A stretch of DNA of 64,000 bases from contig CAMUYR010000001.1 of the NCBI GenBank assembly GCA_947164965.1, positions 1-64,000 of the forward strand, given 5' to 3'. This document shows, piece after piece, positions 1 to 8,248 of the stretch. The DNA is from an uncultured Prevotella sp. (lineage in GTDB: Bacteria; Bacteroidota; Bacteroidia; Bacteroidales; Bacteroidaceae). Position 1 is the stretch's first letter; each line of letters begins with the position of its first letter. The notes under the pieces were generated by a model that saw only the letters and a program-made list of their open reading frames with translations, made no database searches and was not told the origin of the DNA. Both the position numbers and the translations under genes were made by a program.

Positions 1-986
1 AATATCCTATCAAGTTGGCTTGGGCTATCACAATTCACAAGTCTCAGGGTATGACATTCGACCGTATGCATTTCGATCTGTCCAGAGGCACATTTCAGGC
101 AGGACAGGCTTATGTGGCTATCAGCCGCATGCGCTCATTAAATGGTTTGACATTGAGTCATCCAATCATGCCACATCATATCATGCAGAATCCTGAAGTT
201 CGTGCATTTGCCAATTCCTTCAATGATGTAACAATGATAGACGATGAAATAGAAATCGGTAAGATGGTATATAAGCACCTGGCTAAGAAAGAATTCGATT
301 TGGCAGCCAAGGTTTGTTTGGAACTTGTAGTTGCAAAGGCAAAACGCAATGACCTAAGAAATGCCGCATTAATCGCCAAGAAGATGTTCGATATTATGCT
401 TGATGACAAGAATATGCTGGGCTGCACAAAAAAAGTAAAACTTCTGAAGGATTGTAGCATGACATGTAATTTCCTTAATGCGGTTTTCTGCCTGTATGGT
501 AATCGTTATGAAGAGGCCATAGGTTATGCGGATATGGTACTGGGCAGAAAGAATTGTCTGGAAGCAATGTTCATTAAGGGACGTGCTTTGTTCGAGTTAG
601 GTAGATATGATGAAGCTTTTGATATGAACTATCTGATTATCAATACCTCTAAAGAGGATGAGGAAAAGAAAGCCATTGATAAGAAACTGCTCCTTTTCGA
701 GGCAAGGATAAATGAACGCGTTGGAAATAGCAATATTTCAATTTGCAAACAGCTTATTGATATTTGTCCTGAATGTATTGACGCATATTGTCTTCTGAGA
801 AAGGATGCAATAAGGAATGATAAAAACATCGTTGTGTCTGAGGATGAAGAAAATGCAAGCCTCATTCTGGCTTTCAATGAAACAACTGTTTCTGAAGATG
901 ATTTTAGGAAACTGCTTGCCAAAGCTGATGTCTATGGTAAGGGGTATGCAAAACTTAGAAGAAAGATTAGTAAAATAACAGTTTAA
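1..986 (+). CDS. PIF1/RecD-like helicase, C-terminal part (5' end outside window)
   Basis: The reading frame is open from base 3, so the gene starts left of the window. The first ~55 visible residues hold the end of a superfamily 1 helicase: an IHKSQG motif followed by VAISRMRSLNGL, the typical helicase motif VI region of PIF1/RecD-type enzymes (UvrD_C_2 fold). The remaining ~260 residues are helical and resemble tetratricopeptide-like repeats (for example the EEAIGYADMVLGR and LFELGRYDEAFDMNY stretches). Such PIF1-like proteins with a helical C-terminal extension are common in Bacteroidales. The Walker A and B motifs lie outside the window, so activity cannot be judged. It may be chromosomal or part of the neighbouring mobile element. 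Confidence 0.8.
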   Translation, partial: YPIKLAWAITIHKSQGMTFDRMHFDLSRGTFQAGQAYVAISRMRSLNGLTLSHPIMPHHIMQNPEVRAFANSFNDVTMIDDEIEIGKMVYKHLAKKEFDLAAKVCLELVVAKAKRNDLRNAALIAKKMFDIMLDDKNMLGCTKKVKLLKDCSMTCNFLNAVFCLYGNRYEEAIGYADMVLGRKNCLEAMFIKGRALFELGRYDEAFDMNYLIINTSKEDEEKKAIDKKLLLFEARINERVGNSNISICKQLIDICPECIDAYCLLRKDAIRNDKNIVVSEDEENASLILAFNETTVSEDDFRKLLAKADVYGKGYAKLRRKISKITV

Positions 987-998
987 AATATTTTTGTA

Positions 999-1304
999 AT
1001 GAGAAGAAATGTTTTTGTATTATCAGTTTTTGTTGTGATACTTATCACTACTGCTTGTGTTGGATGTAGTCATGAGTCTAATCAAAGAGATTATCGATTG
1101 GATTATTACATGGACACCATACAAGGTTATGTCATTATCTCTGCAGTCTGTTCTAGAAATGATGGGAATGGAATAAGTGTTAGTTCCGTCAGAGTTGAAA
1201 CTACGACGCAATCTGAAAAAGATGGATATTACGGAAAAGAAACAGAGTTTCAAGAATTACAAAACAGCAGTAGAAAAGGAGCTGAACAAATTGTACTCAG
1301 ATAG
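999..1304 (+). CDS. Short putative lipoprotein, possibly frameshifted
   Basis: A 101-residue frame that begins 12 bases after the helicase stop. The N-terminus has a basic start, a hydrophobic stretch (residues 7-19) and cysteines at about 20 and 23 (TACVGC), consistent with a lipoprotein signal. I do not recognise the mature part. The frame overlaps a second coding-like frame (1222-1413) that runs up to the next gene. A single +1 shift near the A-run at about 1216-1220 would join the signal peptide to that second frame. So this may be the front half of one frameshifted gene rather than a complete protein. Confidence 0.45.
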   Translation: MRRNVFVLSVFVVILITTACVGCSHESNQRDYRLDYYMDTIQGYVIISAVCSRNDGNGISVSSVRVETTTQSEKDGYYGKETEFQELQNSSRKGAEQIVLR

Positions 1305-1413
1305 TAAACGGAATCAACAACTACTAAAAGAGACAGAGATTTATCTGCATTTCTTATATGAGAATAATTACAGCTCTTCTGAAGCAGTTGTAGCAATAGT
1401 ATCAGGACTATAA
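1222..1413 (+). CDS. Small hypothetical protein, or 3' half of a frameshifted lipoprotein gene
   Basis: A 63-residue frame from ATG 1222, open upstream to 1177, lying in the +1 frame relative to the putative lipoprotein at 999-1304. Its composition is coding-like: a charged amphipathic helix (EKKQSFKNYKTAVEKELNK) then a more hydrophobic end. It stops 10 bases before the next gene. It has no signal of its own. It is either a small gene overlapping its upstream neighbour or the C-terminal half of one protein split by a frameshift or assembly error. I do not recognise the family. Confidence 0.4.
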   Translation: MDITEKKQSFKNYKTAVEKELNKLYSDSKRNQQLLKETEIYLHFLYENNYSSSEAVVAIVSGL

Positions 1414-1423
1414 TAATAATTAT

Positions 1424-2614
1424 ATGAAGAAAATAATGGTAATAATGGCCATCTTGGCAATAATGACAGTATCATTATATTATGGTCAGTGGGATTTTGG
1501 CCAAAGTATAACTGGTATCGAACAATCTGAAAAAGGACAAATCCCATCTTTATTTGGAATAGCGATGCAAGGAAGGAATCAAGTTGAGATTATAAAGAAT
1601 TTGATAGAACAAACAGACGAATTTGACTATTTCGACAAAGAACGCCAAGGAATAGAACGCGTGGTGTTTTGTGGCGTTCCTTGTGGTTTGAACTTTCAAT
1701 CTGAACAGAAAAATGGGACAACTGTTATTACACACGTCGTGCTTTTTACTTCGCTTCAGGACAAAGCAACTTTTGACAATCTCAAAAGCTCTATTTCTAA
1801 GAAATACGGTAATCCTGATTTAGAAGAATATGAGGAAGGAACTGAGGTAATCGACGGTAGATATTACGGAAAGTGCAGATGGAATAATGGAGAAATAATG
1901 CTACGTAATACACATCGTGATGAAGGTGGGTTTCTCGTTTTTTTATATCCAGTCACCAATATGGGACATTCGTCCCGAAAAACTGTAACCACTAAATCTG
2001 ACAGCTGTATCAAGACTGAATTTACATGGGAAGATAGCCATGGTAATCTATTTCCTGTCTATATGACTAGCAAAGGCTCATGCTTTGTTATAAGAACTTC
2101 AAAAAACGGTGAGAACTATAGAGCTTATCTTGGGAAAGAAGTGTCTGAGCAAATTTGTAGGGAATTGGAACAAAAAATGACTCAAGCTAATGACAGCTTC
2201 TTATTTAATGAAGTAACGTTAGATGATAATCGCACATATTACAATGATGTGGATTTTGACAACAATGTAGAAAAGATTGAGAGAAAAGATAATGGTGAGA
2301 TCTTGGTATATAAAGCAGACAACAAAGGGAAGTGTGTTTTAGACGTGTCATCCGATATACCTTATTGTTGGATAAGAATTAATCTTTGTTGTCCAGCTCA
2401 TAAAGCATATACGACCATCAATTACAAGATGCAGACTATTTATGTAGAAGCTCATTATGGTTGTAATGATTGCCAGATTAATCAATACAAAAAAATAGGA
2501 GATACTTGGAGAGAGGTTTTGCCAGTAAAACCTCTCTCATTAATAAATCAAGATCTATTTCCAAAGGAACCCTTTTACTGGGATGAATATAAATGGTGCT
2601 GGCGGATACGATAA
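1424..2614 (+). CDS. Secreted hypothetical protein
   Basis: A 396-residue protein starting MKKIMVIMAILAIMTVS, a clear signal peptide or single N-terminal membrane segment. There is no obvious lipobox, so it is probably periplasmic or anchored. The mature part is rich in beta-strand-like and charged segments with scattered cysteines. Residues ~75-175 read like one domain (VVFCGVPCGLNF through KYGNPDLEEYEEG to the FLVFLYP strand). I do not recognise a family. It follows the short putative lipoprotein frames by 10 bases and likely shares their transcript. Codon use is more A/T-rich than in the lipid operon further right, in keeping with an accessory region. Confidence 0.65.
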   Translation: MKKIMVIMAILAIMTVSLYYGQWDFGQSITGIEQSEKGQIPSLFGIAMQGRNQVEIIKNLIEQTDEFDYFDKERQGIERVVFCGVPCGLNFQSEQKNGTTVITHVVLFTSLQDKATFDNLKSSISKKYGNPDLEEYEEGTEVIDGRYYGKCRWNNGEIMLRNTHRDEGGFLVFLYPVTNMGHSSRKTVTTKSDSCIKTEFTWEDSHGNLFPVYMTSKGSCFVIRTSKNGENYRAYLGKEVSEQICRELEQKMTQANDSFLFNEVTLDDNRTYYNDVDFDNNVEKIERKDNGEILVYKADNKGKCVLDVSSDIPYCWIRINLCCPAHKAYTTINYKMQTIYVEAHYGCNDCQINQYKKIGDTWREVLPVKPLSLINQDLFPKEPFYWDEYKWCWRIR

Positions 2615-2790
2615 ATTATTAGGGATATTATTATTTGTGGAGAACACATTTCGTTCATAACCTAATGTGTTATTAATAACAACAGATCCACTCACGTTTT
2701 TCCTATACCCCCAAAACATGACTTTCTTAATAATCAGAGCCCGACCTGCAGATGCAAGCCGGGACTTCTTTGGGATTGTATGTAGAATGG

Positions 2791-3180
2791 CTATGCCATG
2801 AAGTGCTTGATATGACGAGCTGATGTAACCTTGGCGTCATAGATGACAGTTACTTCGCGAGTACGAGGATTCCACTTGGTGTCCATAACGCCCTTCATGT
2901 GCTCAACCTTAGCAACTACTTTCCTGTGTGAATCGTGACGGCTCACCCTAAAGGTACAGGTCTTCACGTCAGGACGATAGGCATGCTTCTTATAAGCATC
3001 GAAGTGAGAGGTTCTATTATTAATCTTGTCAAAGTGCGAAACCTTCTTGTCGTTAGTAACTACCACAACGGTTGTCTTCTTGCCGTGATTTGTATGTTTC
3101 TTATTACCGGCCATTGCTGGCATTGCGGTTGTGATGGCCATCATCATCATGGCTGCGATCACCTTATTCATTGTCTTCAT
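2791..3180 (-). CDS. Secreted basic protein with HMA-like fold
   Basis: A 129-residue protein with a signal peptide (MKTMNKVIAAMMMMAITTAMPAMA). Next comes a basic, His/Lys-rich linker (residues ~25-70), then a C-terminal ~55-residue segment. That segment starts at KTCTFRVSRHDSH and has the length and beta-alpha-beta-beta-alpha spacing of a heavy-metal-associated (HMA) domain. The metal-binding CxxC is missing; only one Cys is seen. Metal or acidic-ligand binding outside the cytoplasm is an inference. It has its own promoter (-7 box at 3234-3241), so it is probably monocistronic and runs toward the preceding plus-strand genes. Confidence 0.65.
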   Translation of the reverse strand: MKTMNKVIAAMMMMAITTAMPAMAGNKKHTNHGKKTTVVVVTNDKKVSHFDKINNRTSHFDAYKKHAYRPDVKTCTFRVSRHDSHRKVVAKVEHMKGVMDTKWNPRTREVTVIYDAKVTSARHIKHFMA

Positions 3181-3233
3181 AATCTTGTCTCCTATTCTTT
3201 AAATGGTTCGACATTTGTTTCTTGTTTACGGTG

Positions 3234-3241
3234 CAAAGTTA
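3234..3241 (-). promoter_or_regulatory. Bacteroidota -7 promoter box for the HMA-like gene
   Basis: On the minus strand this reads TAACTTTG, a match to the TAnnTTTG -7 consensus of Bacteroidota sigma-ABfr promoters. It lies ~54 bp upstream of the ATG at 3180. No good -33 TTG is seen at the usual distance. Confidence 0.55.
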
Positions 3242-3461
3242 GTGTGATTTGGTGAGGTTTGAAAGAGAAATATCCTATTCAACAAAGACGGATTCCCTAA
3301 AATGTTGTGGGGATTTTCCCTATGAAACCCATATCACTTGTTGATTAGTACCTTACCACTTTTGCCATCAGTAGCCTCGGTATTCAGTACGGATTCCGTG
3401 AAATCTTCCTTTCCGACTCAACTTTAATATACCACTATTTACAGGAAGATTACTAATCTGG

Positions 3462-5654
3462 CTATCTATGATAGCCTCGTTTGTGACTGCCAAGAACCAT
3501 TGTCTTTGCTGCCTGATGGCATCTGCGGGCAAAGGCCAAATCGTCCTCATCATCCTTCTTCCTTGGCAATTCATTGCCACATCCTCCTCCACCGCAGGAT
3601 TGAGAGATAGTTGTAGCAGCATCAACACAGCCAAAGAATAGACAGGCTGTAGTAGCAGCAACCTCTGCGGCTCTCTCCGCCACCCCTTCAGCCAGATTCA
3701 AGCCCATCTTCACCAGATAGTTTATGGCAGACTCGGCTCCTATCTGATAGACTTCGGCCTTGGTTCCAACAGCAATGTCGCGTATCGCATCAACAGCTTT
3801 CAACATCCATCCTGCATTGGTCAGCCGCTCCTTGGGCTTGTCGCCGAGTGCCTTCCTCACTATTTCTTTCTCCCTATCATTCATGACATATTTGTCGAGT
3901 CGGGGATTGATGATGACTTGAACAGCATTCCAGAGCCCTGGCCAGATAGTTCCCAGTACGTTGGATATGTTGTCGTAGTTGGCGGCATTCTCTTTAGCTT
4001 TCTCGTAGGAATCTATGGTAATGCCCCGTTTGGCCATCTCATCGTATCGGTGTATCTTCTTGATGGCTATGGCATTCTGGCGCATTTCCTGCTTGACGAT
4101 AGCGCGACTTCTGCGTGTCAACTCGTCTTTGTGAACGGAAGCAAAACAGCGGAGGATAGTCTGCATGTCGGTCATCACGGACTTGATGTCTGCGTCACGC
4201 TTCTTTTTGACTTCTTTAGGGTCATCGAAGAAACCTATCTTCCGGGCTTTGATTTTGTCTATCTCCTCAAAAGCAGCGGTGATGACATCCATGATGGTGA
4301 CATTAAGTTTGCCATTAGCTTTCAGGTTATCGATAATGGCTCCTTTGGTCTCAGGGTTATAAGCGAACACCATTTTGTCGAAACTCACCATGTCGGCCAC
4401 TTCCTTGGGGTCGCCGACAGCATTAACCAGCTCTTCAACTCTTTGTTCCAAAACAGTTTTCTCCTTTTGAACCTTGTCTTTCTCTTGTCTGGCATCACTC
4501 AGATCTTTGCGGGCAGTTTCCACCTGTGTGACTATCTTGGCCACCTGCTTACGTCCTTCTCGAATGTCGTCTTCGACTATAGATTGTATTCGTCCAGCCT
4601 GCTGGAGCTTATCTTGAATTATGGCATACTCCTTAGTGGCAGATTCTGCTTTTTGTTCTGCTTCGTCAGCCTTTCTTAATGCCTCCAACCTCTCCTGCTC
4701 CAGTTTTCTCTTACTCTTCTTTCGATGTTCTTTGCGCTCTTCTGGTGTCATCAGCGATGTGTCTTCACCACGTGCCAATCCCCATTTACTGTTGACTTCC
4801 TCGTAGAGCATGGTATGCCAATGTTTATATGATGTGTACGCCTGATACTTGGTCTTGCCAAAATAATGGGCATAGCTGACCATAGGAACCTTCTTCTTCA
4901 CAGCAGGCTTATAAAAGCGTTTCTCTTCCTCGTTCAAACGTTCGTACTGACGGGTTATGATATGCTTGAGGCGCTCCTTGCCGTCTGGCTCAATATCAGG
5001 ATCGAGGTCATAGCCACCAGTCCTGCCTTGGGGTTTCCGCTCAGCTACAGGAACCACCAAGGCATGGAAATGTGGGGTAGTCTCGTCCAAATGACATTCA
5101 AGTCCGAGTACGTTCTCTTCACCAAATTTACGACAGAGAAACTTATAATACTCCAGTGCCAAGGTTTCGATTTGCTTGTAACCCGGATGGTTCGGATCGT
5201 CTGCTAACGTGACGGAACTATTGTCCTCGCGCCAGTCAAAATCCATCGGTTTGCCAAAGGCTATCTCCGTCATGCGGTCATGGTCACCGTTGAGCACAAA
5301 ATCAACACAAGTGTTTGGCTGGTTAGGTGCATCGGGCGACCACGGCTTGAACTTTAATTCTTTCAGCCGTTCGTCGTATCTCTCTTTCAATGACTTTTTC
5401 TGCGTACCGAGAGGGATGATAGTGGGACGGGCATAGATAGGCTTACCTTTTTTCTTGCCAATCTTCTTTCCTCTTTTAACCTCAAAATTGAGATGACTTC
5501 TTGACCAGTCATACCGATTTCCCGGTTCTCTGTTCTTGGCATCGTATGTCTCCTTAGTCCATCCACGTCGCTCATTTTCCCGGCCTTGCGCTGTGACAAA
5601 GGACGGAGAAGCGGAGATATTGAGCGACTGGTATTGTTTCTCACATATTTGCAT
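3462..5654 (-). CDS. mobV: MobV-family relaxase (plasmid mobilization/recombination protein)
   Basis: DNA strand-transferase that nicks oriT and starts conjugative mobilization of this element. Counting from the chosen ATG at 5654 (730 aa), an N-terminal RSHLNFEV-type motif lies near residues 52-59. The metal-binding motif HLDETTPHFH lies near 188-197, the HxDE...PHxH signature of MobV/Pre enzymes. A long coiled coil (~300-440, rich in E/K/Q) and a glycine/cysteine-rich C-terminus follow. The frame is open 25 codons further upstream, but those codons run into the oriT-like region, so 5654 is preferred. The next gene upstream and the palindromes at 5715-5810 complete a typical Bacteroidales mobilization module. 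Transfer would depend on a helper conjugative element. Confidence 0.9.
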   Translation of the reverse strand: MQICEKQYQSLNISASPSFVTAQGRENERRGWTKETYDAKNREPGNRYDWSRSHLNFEVKRGKKIGKKKGKPIYARPTIIPLGTQKKSLKERYDERLKELKFKPWSPDAPNQPNTCVDFVLNGDHDRMTEIAFGKPMDFDWREDNSSVTLADDPNHPGYKQIETLALEYYKFLCRKFGEENVLGLECHLDETTPHFHALVVPVAERKPQGRTGGYDLDPDIEPDGKERLKHIITRQYERLNEEEKRFYKPAVKKKVPMVSYAHYFGKTKYQAYTSYKHWHTMLYEEVNSKWGLARGEDTSLMTPEERKEHRKKSKRKLEQERLEALRKADEAEQKAESATKEYAIIQDKLQQAGRIQSIVEDDIREGRKQVAKIVTQVETARKDLSDARQEKDKVQKEKTVLEQRVEELVNAVGDPKEVADMVSFDKMVFAYNPETKGAIIDNLKANGKLNVTIMDVITAAFEEIDKIKARKIGFFDDPKEVKKKRDADIKSVMTDMQTILRCFASVHKDELTRRSRAIVKQEMRQNAIAIKKIHRYDEMAKRGITIDSYEKAKENAANYDNISNVLGTIWPGLWNAVQVIINPRLDKYVMNDREKEIVRKALGDKPKERLTNAGWMLKAVDAIRDIAVGTKAEVYQIGAESAINYLVKMGLNLAEGVAERAAEVAATTACLFFGCVDAATTISQSCGGGGCGNELPRKKDDEDDLAFARRCHQAAKTMVLGSHKRGYHR

Positions 5655-5714
5655 TGCCTTATTCTTTTCGTTAATTATATGGGGGTCTTGGGGGCGCAGT
5701 CCCTGAGCGGTGGT

Positions 5715-5810
5715 CCAGGAGAGGGTCACTCCTGGTCGGGTTCCAAGGGCAGACAGCCTTTGGCATATTGGGGTAAAATGGCAGAATTGTCATTATTACC
5801 CCTAATATGT
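5715..5810. other. Palindromic region between relaxase and upstream gene, candidate oriT
   Basis: Two inverted repeats lie directly upstream of the relaxase. The first is a 7-bp perfect hairpin (CCAGGAG 5715-5721 / CTCCTGG 5729-5735). The second is longer and nearly perfect, with arms CATATTGGGGTAA (about 5764-5776) and TTACCCCTAATATG (about 5797-5810), one bulged base and further weaker pairing inside. MobV oriTs normally sit just upstream of mob, which is the basis for the call. The nick site itself is not recognised. Confidence 0.55.
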
Positions 5811-5819
5811 TGTGGACTA

Positions 5820-6407
5820 TTATTGTAGTCCACCCTGCGGCACGCCCGTCTTGTTCCATTCCTTGTCGCGCAGATAGATGAACAGGTAAGAGCGAGATGC
5901 GAGGTCACCTTGCAATCGCTGTGCATGAGCGAATGCAGCAGTTCGTTCGTCTGCCGTCAATTGCTTCCAAGAATCGAATGCCTGCGCCTCGTTGTTACCC
6001 GTCTTGGCATAAACTTGCTTCAGGCGTTCAAAAGACGAGGTGGGGTCATTGGCGTTGAAATCGCTATCACTCCTGTCCTTCCTTTCGTTCGCTGATGAAG
6101 GAGATGGGTCGTCGATTGTCTTCTTTGAGACATTGGCAGGCCGAGCAGTTGACTTGGCTGTCCTGCACTTTGCACTCTCGCTGCACTTACGGCTCTTCAC
6201 CTCAGCTGCCATTCGCAGGGAATCAAGATCCTGAGCAATCAAATCGAAGTATGTCTCCAGACGGAGGTCATCCATCGCTGGGCGTGTGCCATCGGTAGCG
6301 TATGCTACGACAGCCTTTACCAACTTACCTACTTCACTGTTGTTCATTCGTGAACATGCCACAATGAGCACGTTCGATAAAAACGGAATACGTTCAGTTG
6401 TCTTCAT
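5820..6407 (-). CDS. Mobilization-module accessory protein, DUF6291-like
   Basis: A 195-residue soluble protein just upstream of the relaxase and its oriT-like palindromes. The N-terminal ~60 residues (NNSEVGKLVKAVVAYATDGT through RLETYFDLIAQD) resemble the DUF6291-type helical domain often found beside replication or mobilization genes. The middle is low-complexity, rich in Ser/Lys/Arg and probably disordered. The C-terminus (about 125-185) is helical. Its position suggests an accessory role in mobilization or replication of the element. Function is inference only; the DUF assignment is from pattern recognition. Confidence 0.6.
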   Translation of the reverse strand: MKTTERIPFLSNVLIVACSRMNNSEVGKLVKAVVAYATDGTRPAMDDLRLETYFDLIAQDLDSLRMAAEVKSRKCSESAKCRTAKSTARPANVSKKTIDDPSPSSANERKDRSDSDFNANDPTSSFERLKQVYAKTGNNEAQAFDSWKQLTADERTAAFAHAQRLQGDLASRSYLFIYLRDKEWNKTGVPQGGLQ

Positions 6408-6470
6408 AACTTTAATAAATTAAGGGTTACACATATTTTTCATCACACATTATATTTCATCTTCTCGTTG

Positions 6471-7199
6471 TCAGAACACACCCAATACAATTTCTTTCTC
6501 TACCTCAGCAATCATCTCATCGGTAACGCCATGAGATAACTTATAGAGATTATTCTGTCGTGGATCTTCACCTTTCTCTATCCATCCTCGAACAGTTAGT
6601 TTGAGAGCATCAAGACCGCAGGGCTGTTTGTCATCAGTCTGAGGTTTCTGCATGGTGTAGCCATACTTAGCCACTTGACTTCCCCACCATTCTTTGAACT
6701 TCTTGCTGTACTGTATGATGATGTCCTCTGGATCGAACTCTCGGAACGTGTCCTTGAATTCAGGATAGTTTGCGAAGTAACAGAGCAGTTTGACAGGCGT
6801 ACATTCAGCACCATTGCGACCGAGGAATATTGCAGCAACATTCGTACAGACATCCTTCCCAAGTTCTTTACCACTCCTTTCCACCATCAAGTAATATCCC
6901 AAGAAATGCTTCAAGAAAAGAGCCATATCTGCATCCTTGGTATTATAGATCAGATTAAGACGGTTTAATGTTGGAACGGCAGTATTCACAGCCTTATCAA
7001 CACGCTCCAGTGCATATCTCCAAGAATCTGGACCGAAGGCCTTATAGACCTTATCCAGACTCGGAAACCTCTGCAAGAACAACTGCTCATTCGCCGTTAG
7101 CAGAGCTAAGGGTACGCTGTTCGAGCTCTTCGACGAAGTTTCTTGCTTCGGCCCGGTTATCAGTGCGTCCACATTCCTTGTTACGTTTATCTGTTCCAT
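6471..7199 (-). CDS. Hypothetical protein of the mobilizable element
   Basis: A 242-residue soluble protein with no signal peptide or membrane segment. It follows the winged-helix replication-type gene and overlaps it by 113 bases in another frame, which points to co-transcription and possibly coupled translation. The first ~35 residues are polar and probably disordered. A helical core follows (LFLQRFPSLDKVYKAFGPD onward). I recognise no catalytic motif. In Bacteroidales mobilizable elements a gene of this size commonly sits between a replication-initiator-like gene and the mob module, so a replication or maintenance role is a guess from position. Confidence 0.6.
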   Translation of the reverse strand: MEQINVTRNVDALITGPKQETSSKSSNSVPLALLTANEQLFLQRFPSLDKVYKAFGPDSWRYALERVDKAVNTAVPTLNRLNLIYNTKDADMALFLKHFLGYYLMVERSGKELGKDVCTNVAAIFLGRNGAECTPVKLLCYFANYPEFKDTFREFDPEDIIIQYSKKFKEWWGSQVAKYGYTMQKPQTDDKQPCGLDALKLTVRGWIEKGEDPRQNNLYKLSHGVTDEMIAEVEKEIVLGVF

Positions 7200-7770
7200 T
7201 GTCCTTCTTAATTAAATTCTGAGTATCTTGTGTCCATTTACGAGCTGTAGCCTGCCAATCAGTCATAGGACTATTACCTACCATCCAATTCTTGGATTCA
7301 TAATAGTCAAGGAAACGCTGAGGGAGTCCTATCTTCAATTCGTATCCTTCGGGTATCACGCATGTAGCCATATAAGACTCGACATCAGCAACCGTCGGGA
7401 CGACCTTCTCTCTCTCGGTTTGTCTGTCGTCTTTATCTTTAGTATTATATAGCGTCTGGCCATCCGTCCGCTTTACCGTCAAGTTATCCGTCCATTCCAA
7501 AAGGGTATATTTGGGCGGCATATGGCGTGAGCGACCATCAGTGAACTTGATGAGACCAGCATCAGCTAACTGCTTCCTGGCTGTAGTCAATGCCGTTTTG
7601 CACACATGCAACTTGTCGCAGATTACAACCGTAGAACAAGGGAACGGCATCTTCCAATTCCGCCTGTTACACTCGTTGAGGAGGTAAGCATAGAGTGCTA
7701 TTGCTGTTGAGGAGAACATGTATTCCTCGTGAACACTCCAAAACCGATTTAGATAACCTATATATGTCAT
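7087..7770 (-). CDS. Winged-helix replication-initiator-like protein
   Basis: A 227-residue protein. Residues ~1-95 form a winged-helix domain of the kind seen in plasmid/phage replication initiators and DnaD-like proteins: FWSVHEEYMFSSTAIALYAYL, then CSTVVICDKLHVCKTALTTARKQLADAGLI, then a wing ending KYTLLEW. A polar linker follows, then residues ~120-190, which include VESYMATCVIPEGYEL and a W-rich stretch (MTDWQATARKW). It lies 3' of the excisionase-like gene with a 4-base overlap and runs 113 bases into the next gene. The likely role is replication or copy control of the excised element. DNA-binding is a family inference. Confidence 0.65.
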   Translation of the reverse strand: MTYIGYLNRFWSVHEEYMFSSTAIALYAYLLNECNRRNWKMPFPCSTVVICDKLHVCKTALTTARKQLADAGLIKFTDGRSRHMPPKYTLLEWTDNLTVKRTDGQTLYNTKDKDDRQTEREKVVPTVADVESYMATCVIPEGYELKIGLPQRFLDYYESKNWMVGNSPMTDWQATARKWTQDTQNLIKKDNGTDKRNKECGRTDNRAEARNFVEELEQRTLSSANGE

Positions 7771-8069
7771 TTCTTACTCGGTTTATATTCTGCCAGCTTA
7801 CCAGACTTTATCAGGTCATTGACCTCCTGTTTAGAGTAGAGATTCTTCCGTCCCACCTTTTGGCTGCGAAGAAGCCCAGACTTCTCTATTCGCCATAGGG
7901 TAGGATAAGAGATGTGTAACTCACCGCAGACTTCGCTGCGATCATAGTAGCCCTCTTCAACAGGGCTATCCTCAAAGTTGCCGATGTTCTTCTCTGCGAG
8001 GCACCGGCTGACAGTCCGATAGATGATGTCTTCGAACTGCTGTTCATTAAGTACAACGATGTTCTCCAT
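7767..8069 (-). CDS. Excisionase/MerR-type helix-turn-helix DNA-binding protein
   Basis: A 100-residue protein from ATG 8069. The frame is open to 8204, but those residues are A/T-rich noise. The C-terminal half (YYDRSEVCGELHISYPTLWR ... VGRKNLYSKQEVNDLIKSG) is a textbook excisionase-family helix-turn-helix with a wing (HTH_17 type). In integrative elements such proteins direct excision with the integrase or activate the downstream replication/mobilization genes. It heads the minus-strand series 7767-3462 and overlaps the next gene by 4 bases. Confidence 0.8.
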   Translation of the reverse strand: MENIVVLNEQQFEDIIYRTVSRCLAEKNIGNFEDSPVEEGYYDRSEVCGELHISYPTLWRIEKSGLLRSQKVGRKNLYSKQEVNDLIKSGKLAEYKPSKK

Positions 8070-8193
8070 AATCCTAATATTTTTATTAATTTCTTGAAAT
8101 TTTTTGCAAATTTCGGTGTTTTTTTTGATATTGATACGATGGAATATGTGGATTCGGATATTTGTGTAAACGGACTGAATATCAATATAATAC

Positions 8194-8221
8194 AAAAAAT
8201 CCACACCCTTTTGAGGTGTGG
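8194..8221 (-). terminator. Rho-independent terminator after the 295-aa cargo gene
   Basis: On the minus strand a stem CCACACC (8215-8221) / GGTGTGG (8201-8207) with a 7-base loop is followed by ATTTTTTG. It lies 28 bp past the stop of the gene ending at 8249 and separates the nuclease operon from the excisionase-led genes. Confidence 0.65.
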
Positions 8222-8248
8222 AAAAAGTGTGGTGTGGAGTGTGGATTT

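Noticed and set aside
2736..2767. Possible terminator hairpin between two convergent genes
   Set aside because: Stem has several mismatches and lacks a T-run on either strand, so I did not list it.
3918..4679. 253-residue plus-strand frame opposite the relaxase
   Set aside because: Lies entirely within the minus-strand MobV gene, has no promoter, and its composition follows the antisense of the relaxase.
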